A stretch of DNA of 15,723 nt, from assembly GCA_002429385.1 (NCBI GenBank), contig DIZL01000008.1:1-15723 (forward strand), given 5' to 3'. A model generated the notes under the pieces. That model saw only the letters and a list, made by a program, of their open reading frames with translations, did no database searches and was not told where the DNA came from. Of the stretch, positions 12,574 through 15,723 are shown piece by piece. A program made the position numbers and the translations under genes. The DNA is from Prolixibacteraceae bacterium UBA6029. GTDB taxonomy: Bacteria > Bacteroidota > Bacteroidia > Bacteroidales > Prolixibacteraceae. Each line of letters begins with the position of its first letter. Positions within the stretch are counted from its first letter, which is position 1.

Positions 12574-13905
12574 TTATCTTTTGGGGCTCGCATTACCCAT
12601 CATTCTGCTCAGGTTTTTACCCTGCGAAACAATGCGCATCATTTTCCGTGTTTCAGCAAACTGTTTGATTAAGCGGTTCACTTCCTGAATGTTGGTACCC
12701 GATCCGTCAGCAATACGTTTACGGCGTGAACCATTCAGCAGCATGGGATCTTCCCTCTCTGCCGGAGTCATTGAATAGATGATCGCTTCGATGTGTTTAA
12801 AAGCATCATCCTCAATCTGAACATCTTTCAAAGCCTTTCCCATTCCCGGAATCATGCCTGCCAGGTCTTTCAAGTTACCCATTTTCTTGATCTGCTGAAT
12901 CTGCTTCAGAAAATCGGAAAAGCTGAATTGATTCTTAGCCAGCTTTTGCTGAAGCTTGCGTGCTTCAACTTCATCAAATTGTTCCTGGGCTTTTTCAACC
13001 AGCGAAACAATGTCGCCCATCCCGAGAATCCGGTCGGCCATACGTTCGGGGTGGAAATTATCCAGAGCATCAAGCTTTTCACCTGTTCCTACAAATTTAA
13101 TAGGCTTATCCACTATTGACCTGATCGAAAGGGCAGCGCCGCCGCGGGTATCACCATCAAGCTTGGTGAGCACCACGCCGTCAAAATCGAGCCTGTCATT
13201 AAATTCCTTAGCCGTATTCACGGCATCCTGACCAGTCATCGAATCGACAACGAACAGAATTTCATGTGGTTTTACAGCATCCTTTACGGCGCTGATTTCG
13301 TTCATCATTTCCTGATCGATCGCCAAACGACCTGCAGTATCGATAATCACCACATCATTGCCCTGCAATTTGGCCTGTCGTATAGCTTCAAGCGCTATTT
13401 TAACAGGATTCCTGTTACCCTCTTCAGTGAAAACCGGAACGCCGATTTGCTCTCCAAGGATCTTTAGCTGTTCAATAGCTGCGGGACGGTATACATCACA
13501 GGCGACCAATAAGGGATGGCGACCTTTTTTGCTTTTCAGCATCTTGGCCAGTTTTCCTGCGAAAGTTGTCTTACCCGATCCCTGAAGACCGGCAATCAAT
13601 ATAACGGAAGGATTTCCTTTAAGATTGATGTCAACAAATTTCCCGCCCATTAATTCAGCCAACTCGTCATGAACGATCTTGACCATCAACTGACTGGGCT
13701 TAACCGAATTTAATACATCCAGACCAAGCGCTTTCTTCCTGACATTTTCGGTAAATGATTTGGCTATTTTAAAGTTAACGTCGGCATCAAGCAATGCCCT
13801 GCGTACTTCTTTGAGCGTTTCTGCAACATTAATTTCGGTGATTTTACCCTGGCCTTTCAGAAGTTTAAATGACCGTTCAAGCTTTTCATTCAGATTTTCA
13901 AACAT
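12574..13905 (-). CDS. ffh: Signal recognition particle protein Ffh (SRP54)
   Basis: A 443-residue SRP GTPase that binds signal sequences and 4.5S/SRP RNA and delivers ribosomes to FtsY at the inner membrane. N domain 1-90. The G domain shows G1 G-L-Q-G-S-G-K-T-T (106-114), D-V-Y-R-P-A-A (137-143), G3 D-T-A-G-R (189-193), G4 T-K-L-D-G-D (247-252) and G-T-G-E-K (273-277). The methionine-containing M domain starts near 325, with the RNA-binding G-S-G-T-N-I-Q-E-V-N-R helix near residue 400 and the C-terminal M-M-R-I-V, R-M-M-G-N methionine-rich end. Full length and intact. ATG start at 13905; -7 box at 13945-13952. First gene of the ffh-folD operon. Confidence 0.97.
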   Translation of the reverse strand: MFENLNEKLERSFKLLKGQGKITEINVAETLKEVRRALLDADVNFKIAKSFTENVRKKALGLDVLNSVKPSQLMVKIVHDELAELMGGKFVDINLKGNPSVILIAGLQGSGKTTFAGKLAKMLKSKKGRHPLLVACDVYRPAAIEQLKILGEQIGVPVFTEEGNRNPVKIALEAIRQAKLQGNDVVIIDTAGRLAIDQEMMNEISAVKDAVKPHEILFVVDSMTGQDAVNTAKEFNDRLDFDGVVLTKLDGDTRGGAALSIRSIVDKPIKFVGTGEKLDALDNFHPERMADRILGMGDIVSLVEKAQEQFDEVEARKLQQKLAKNQFSFSDFLKQIQQIKKMGNLKDLAGMIPGMGKALKDVQIEDDAFKHIEAIIYSMTPAEREDPMLLNGSRRKRIADGSGTNIQEVNRLIKQFAETRKMMRIVSQGKNLSRMMGNASPKR

Positions 13906-13944
13906 ATCTAATCAGAAATAATTCATGTATATACAAAACTTCTG

Positions 13945-13952
13945 CAAATATA
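13945..13952 (-). promoter_or_regulatory. -7 promoter box (TATATTTG) for ffh-folD
   Basis: An exact TAnnTTTG match on the minus strand, 39 bp before the ffh ATG. A possible ATTG -33 word is 23 bp further upstream, slightly too far. Confidence 0.45.
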
Positions 13953-14075
13953 TAAAAACAGGACAGAGTCCTCTTCAATCTTGAAATTTAAAAAATAATC
14001 CCTTCTAAGGGGTTACCTTTTCCCTGTTCCGGGAATAAAGAAACGTAATGAGTTAGTTTGTTACCACAACAGAAA

Positions 14076-14297
14076 ATGGAGAAGTCATTTACCAGTTTTT
14101 ACGGCTTACTATTCAATTGCCCTGTTGATGACGGATTAGAGAGTTGTGTATATAAACGGATCAGGCAATTTAACCTGAAAGAAAGACTGGTTTATTACGA
14201 TGCTCTGACATTGACTGAAAAAAAAACCTTAATTGAACGACATCAGAGATGTCTTTCTGTCAGAGAAAAAAAGACCCTTTTTCACGAATCGCAATAA
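14076..14297 (+). CDS. Small hypothetical protein (73 aa)
   Basis: A 73-residue charged protein starting at the ATG at 14076 (MEKSFTSFYGLLFNCP); a TTG at 14058 would extend it by six residues and is less likely. It has three cysteines (C15, C24, C59), a basic helical middle (K-R-I-R-Q-F-N-L-K-E-R-L, 27-38) and a helical end with H-Q-R-C-L-S-V-R-E-K-K-T-L-F-H-E-S-Q. The N-C-P motif followed by C-V-Y-K-R looks like a small conserved Bacteroidota protein, possibly metal-binding, but I cannot name a family. In favour of a real gene: good codon structure, its own terminator directly after the stop (14310), and no competing frame. It diverges from ffh. Confidence 0.6.
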   Translation: MEKSFTSFYGLLFNCPVDDGLESCVYKRIRQFNLKERLVYYDALTLTEKKTLIERHQRCLSVREKKTLFHESQ

Positions 14298-14309
14298 TGT
14301 AGATGGATT

Positions 14310-14335
14310 GGGAGCCTCCTGGCTCCCATCTTCTT
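14310..14335 (+). terminator. Terminator of the 73-aa gene
   Basis: GGGAGCC (14310-14316) and GGCTCCC (14321-14327) form a perfect 7-bp GC-rich stem with a 4-nt loop, followed by the T-rich ATCTTCTTTTT. It begins 13 bp after the stop codon. Confidence 0.85.
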
Positions 14336-14419
14336 TTTCAGACCAACACCCATACCACCTCCCACCTACTTTTCCTTAACCTCTTCCAAGGGCAAAGAGA
14401 AACGCAACAATCAACAGGG

Positions 14420-14507
14420 CAAAAAAAAACCTGGAGCAAGTCCAGGTTTTATCGTAATATTTTAAAGTGCAGAAACTAAAGCGATTGATTCGAATAGCAG
14501 TGCACTG
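14420..14507 (-). ncRNA. Candidate small RNA, about 85 nt, next to the Abi gene
   Basis: A complete transcription unit can be read on the minus strand between the Abi stop (14561) and the 73-aa gene: a two-box promoter (14543-14513), a predicted start near 14507, about 85 nt with no reading frame of note, and a strong terminator (14450-14426 plus a T-run down to 14421). Pairing that can be seen: AGTGCA (14506-14501) with TGCACT (14471-14466), enclosing an AT-rich loop; ATCG near 14485 with CGAT near 14452 as a possible second helix; and the 10-bp terminator hairpin. Families of Abi_2/AbiF HEPN proteins have been reported with a conserved neighbouring non-coding RNA, which gives this a plausible partner. 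I cannot align it to the published RNA family. The alternative is simply a terminator region of the Abi gene with a chance promoter match. Confidence 0.5.
14426..14450 (-). terminator. Strong rho-independent terminator on the minus strand
   Basis: AAAACCTGGA (14426-14435) and TCCAGGTTTT (14441-14450) pair perfectly over 10 bp with a 5-nt loop. On the minus strand the stem runs into nine T residues (14429-14421). It ends the candidate small RNA and any read-through from the Abi gene. Confidence 0.85.
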
Positions 14508-14508
14508 C
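14497..14508. repeat. Perfect 12-bp palindrome at the predicted RNA start
   Basis: GCAGTGCACTGC is fully self-complementary and straddles the predicted transcription start of the candidate small RNA. It could be an operator for a dimeric regulator, or the 5' strand of an RNA helix (its AGTGCA half also pairs with 14471-14466). Confidence 0.5.
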
Positions 14509-14512
14509 GATA

Positions 14513-14543
14513 CAAAGATACGGAATTTATTTATTTATACAAA
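14513..14543 (-). promoter_or_regulatory. Two-box Bacteroidota promoter for the candidate small RNA
   Basis: On the minus strand: TTTG (14543-14540), a 19-bp spacer, then TATCTTTG (14520-14513). This matches the Bacteroides-type consensus TTTG-N19-21-TAnnTTTG in both boxes and spacing. It is the only promoter in the window where I find both boxes exactly. It starts 18 bp after the Abi gene stop and points away from it, on the same strand. Confidence 0.65.
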
Positions 14544-14560
14544 AATATTTTCTAGTTCTG

Positions 14561-15433
14561 CTACTGTGGATATTGATAGTTAATCTTCTCAATGATAATG
14601 TTCTTTAGATTGTCATTATCTTTATGCTTATCAAATAGTTGAGCGATATGGCTGTCTAAATCAATTTGTCTGTTTTTAGATACTTGTCCTAAAAAATAAG
14701 AAATGACTTTGATGCAGGAATCTAAAGAATGCCTATTATTATTGTTGAAATTTATAATGGGCGTAACTGCTATTCCTTTGGGTGTTCTCAGGTCAAATAA
14801 AATATCCCCATGAGCACATATATTTCGAACCAGGATTATAGTATCCATTAAATTTATAAACTTCATATAATTAATAATGCCCAATTCCTGAGATATTCTC
14901 TTTTTAATTTCTTCGTCCTTCAAATTCTTGTAAATGTTTAGAATTGCTCCGAAAGTTAAAAACTCTAATGTTTTCCAAGCTGGTGCATACTTATCGTTTA
15001 TGTATTTCCGATGATGGTTTTTGATCGTTTTATTTATATTAATAAACTTTTCATTATAGAAATTATTTACATCCGAAAACTTCTGATTGACAACTGCAGG
15101 GTCTGCAAACCAGGTAGGTGAATTTTTGTATTTATTTGACACATAATAAACAACTTTGGTCCTGAAGTTTATCTCTATTCTATTAATATACTTTAGAAGT
15201 ATATGCCTTAAATCTACGTCAAGATAATATAGCTTAATTACATCAGAGAATTTTGTTCCCTCTGTAAAGTTATGATCGGTATCCTTTTCAAATGGATTCC
15301 AATAAAAACCCAAGCGATAATAACCAATATCCATTAAGAACTCTTTTATCTTTTCCACATCAAAATCGAGGATCATCTCCCTGTTCTTAAGATATTGTAT
15401 CTGAATAGATATATTAGTTGCTACGCGCCCCAT
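14561..15433 (-). CDS. Abi family (Abi_2, AbiD/AbiF-like) HEPN protein
   Basis: A 290-residue abortive-infection protein of the Abi_2 family. The start is the ATG at 15433 (MGRVATNIS), not the adjacent upstream TTG. Family landmarks: N-terminal S-I-Q-I-Q-Y-L-K-N-R-E-M (9-20), the G-Y-Y-R-L-G-F-Y-W-N-P-F block (37-48), F-x-x-G-T-K-F-x-D-V-I-K-L-Y (56-69), L-R-H-I-L-L-K-Y-I-N-R-I-E-I-N-F-R (75-91), and the HEPN RNase motif R203-N-I-C-A-H208 followed by D-I-L-F-D-L-R. An intact R-x4-H predicts a metal-independent RNase that damages cellular RNA once phage infection triggers it. The composition is very AT-rich and Asn/Ile/Lys-rich, more so than the ffh-folD genes, consistent with horizontal acquisition. 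Its own promoter box lies at 15465-15472. A candidate small RNA follows directly, and a broken restriction-modification fragment lies upstream. Confidence 0.88.
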   Translation of the reverse strand: MGRVATNISIQIQYLKNREMILDFDVEKIKEFLMDIGYYRLGFYWNPFEKDTDHNFTEGTKFSDVIKLYYLDVDLRHILLKYINRIEINFRTKVVYYVSNKYKNSPTWFADPAVVNQKFSDVNNFYNEKFININKTIKNHHRKYINDKYAPAWKTLEFLTFGAILNIYKNLKDEEIKKRISQELGIINYMKFINLMDTIILVRNICAHGDILFDLRTPKGIAVTPIINFNNNNRHSLDSCIKVISYFLGQVSKNRQIDLDSHIAQLFDKHKDNDNLKNIIIEKINYQYPQ

Positions 15434-15464
15434 CAATCTAATTTATTGTAATGTATAATGAAGT

Positions 15465-15494
15465 CAAAGCTATCTTTTTAAATTATTACCTCAA
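15465..15494 (-). promoter_or_regulatory. Promoter for the Abi gene
   Basis: On the minus strand TAGCTTTG (15472-15465) matches TAnnTTTG. ATTG/TTG lies 19 bp upstream (15495-15492), a permitted weaker -33 form. The predicted leader before the ATG at 15433 is about 25 nt. The promoter sits between the Abi gene and the methyltransferase remnant. Confidence 0.5.
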
Positions 15495-15498
15495 TAAA

Positions 15499-15636
15499 TT
15501 ACCCCTCTACAATCTTAATCTCTTCCTCCGTCAGTTTGAACAGCGCATAAACCATTTGGTCTATTTCCTGATCGGTTGCCACTATCTGGGTTTTTAATTC
15601 ATTTGCCTTTTTTGATTCCTGGTTAAAGTAATCCTC
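15499..15636 (-). pseudogene. C-terminal remnant of a restriction-modification DNA methyltransferase
   Basis: On the minus strand 45 codons and a TAA stop (15499-15501) read E-D-Y-F-N-Q-E-S-K-K-A-N-E-L-K-T-Q-I, then V-A-T-D-Q-E-I-D-Q-M-V-Y-A-L-F-K-L-T-E-E-E-I-K-I-V-E-G. The ending I-D-x-M-V-Y-x-L-[YF]-x-L-T-E-E-E-I-x-I-V-E is a hallmark C-terminus of Eco57I-like and related Bacteroidota methylase/restriction fusion proteins. It is broken by an in-frame TGA (15637-15639) where relatives usually have W (W-x-D-Y-F), and nothing recognisable continues beyond. There is no usable start codon, so this is a decayed fragment, not a gene. Confidence 0.65.
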
Positions 15637-15639
15637 TCA

Positions 15640-15723
15640 GGCTGCTTTTTACAATAGCGATAGTTTAAATTCTGATCAAAGATCCGCAGTTAAAAGGTGT
15701 AGATTGCAAAGTCGAGTAGGCAA
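15640..15723. other. End of window, no feature recognised
   Basis: 84 bp beyond the methyltransferase remnant. Stops occur in the remnant's frame (TAA shortly past the TGA), and I see no homology to the missing upstream part of the gene. Confidence 0.4.

Noticed and set aside
14480..14496. TTCGAAT-containing sequence as a possible tRNA T-arm or attachment site
   Set aside because: No acceptor, anticodon or D-arm pairing could be found around it, and no integrase is in the window.

Overview
The window looks like chromosomal DNA from a member of the Bacteroidota. The evidence is the set of lineage-typical proteins (DUF6266, a DUF3276/PUR-like protein, a fumarase of the [4Fe-4S] class I type, a DUF502 protein, and a small conserved Bacteroidota hypothetical). 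Bacteroidota-type promoter boxes (TAnnTTTG at -7) also lie upstream of several genes, and there are almost no Shine-Dalgarno sites. Most of the window is AT-rich. The first gene is clearly richer in GC.

Layout. 1-870: a single DUF6266 gene with its own terminator. 930-1500 (minus): a MazF/PemK-type toxin preceded by, and overlapping, its antitoxin. 1546-3619 (minus): a conserved 124-residue protein and class I fumarase, separated by a REP-like hairpin. 3690-3749: back-to-back promoter boxes. 3806-7752 (plus): a tight three-gene cassette of an LTA-synthase-like membrane sulfatase-fold enzyme, a VirK/YbjX (DUF535) protein and an exported PAP2 phosphatase, probably remodelling envelope lipids or glycans. 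A strong shared terminator separates it from the convergent DUF502-TerC membrane-protein pair (7822-9447, minus). 9579-10034 (plus): an exported methionine sulfoxide reductase B.

10035-11119 holds no convincing gene. It contains a nested imperfect inverted repeat of about 340 bp (10521-10861) with two perfect 16-bp palindromes inside it and terminator-like hairpins on both sides. 11120-13905 (minus) is housekeeping: a PUR-like nucleic-acid-binding protein, folD and ffh. A small 73-residue protein follows on the plus strand (14076-14297).

The last 1.3 kb (minus) has a defence character. An Abi_2/AbiD-AbiF family protein carries a HEPN RNase motif (R203-x4-H208). Next to it is a 46-codon C-terminal scrap of a restriction-modification methyltransferase. 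Immediately 3' of the Abi gene, on the same strand, is what looks like a complete small-RNA gene: a two-box Bacteroidota promoter with 19-bp spacing, about 85 nt of non-coding sequence, then a 10-bp hairpin followed by a T-run. Published work describes AbiF-type proteins encoded with a conserved non-coding RNA and relates them to the ancestry of Cas13, so this Abi-plus-RNA pair is the most promising lead here. It rests on sequence reading only, with no alignment or expression data.
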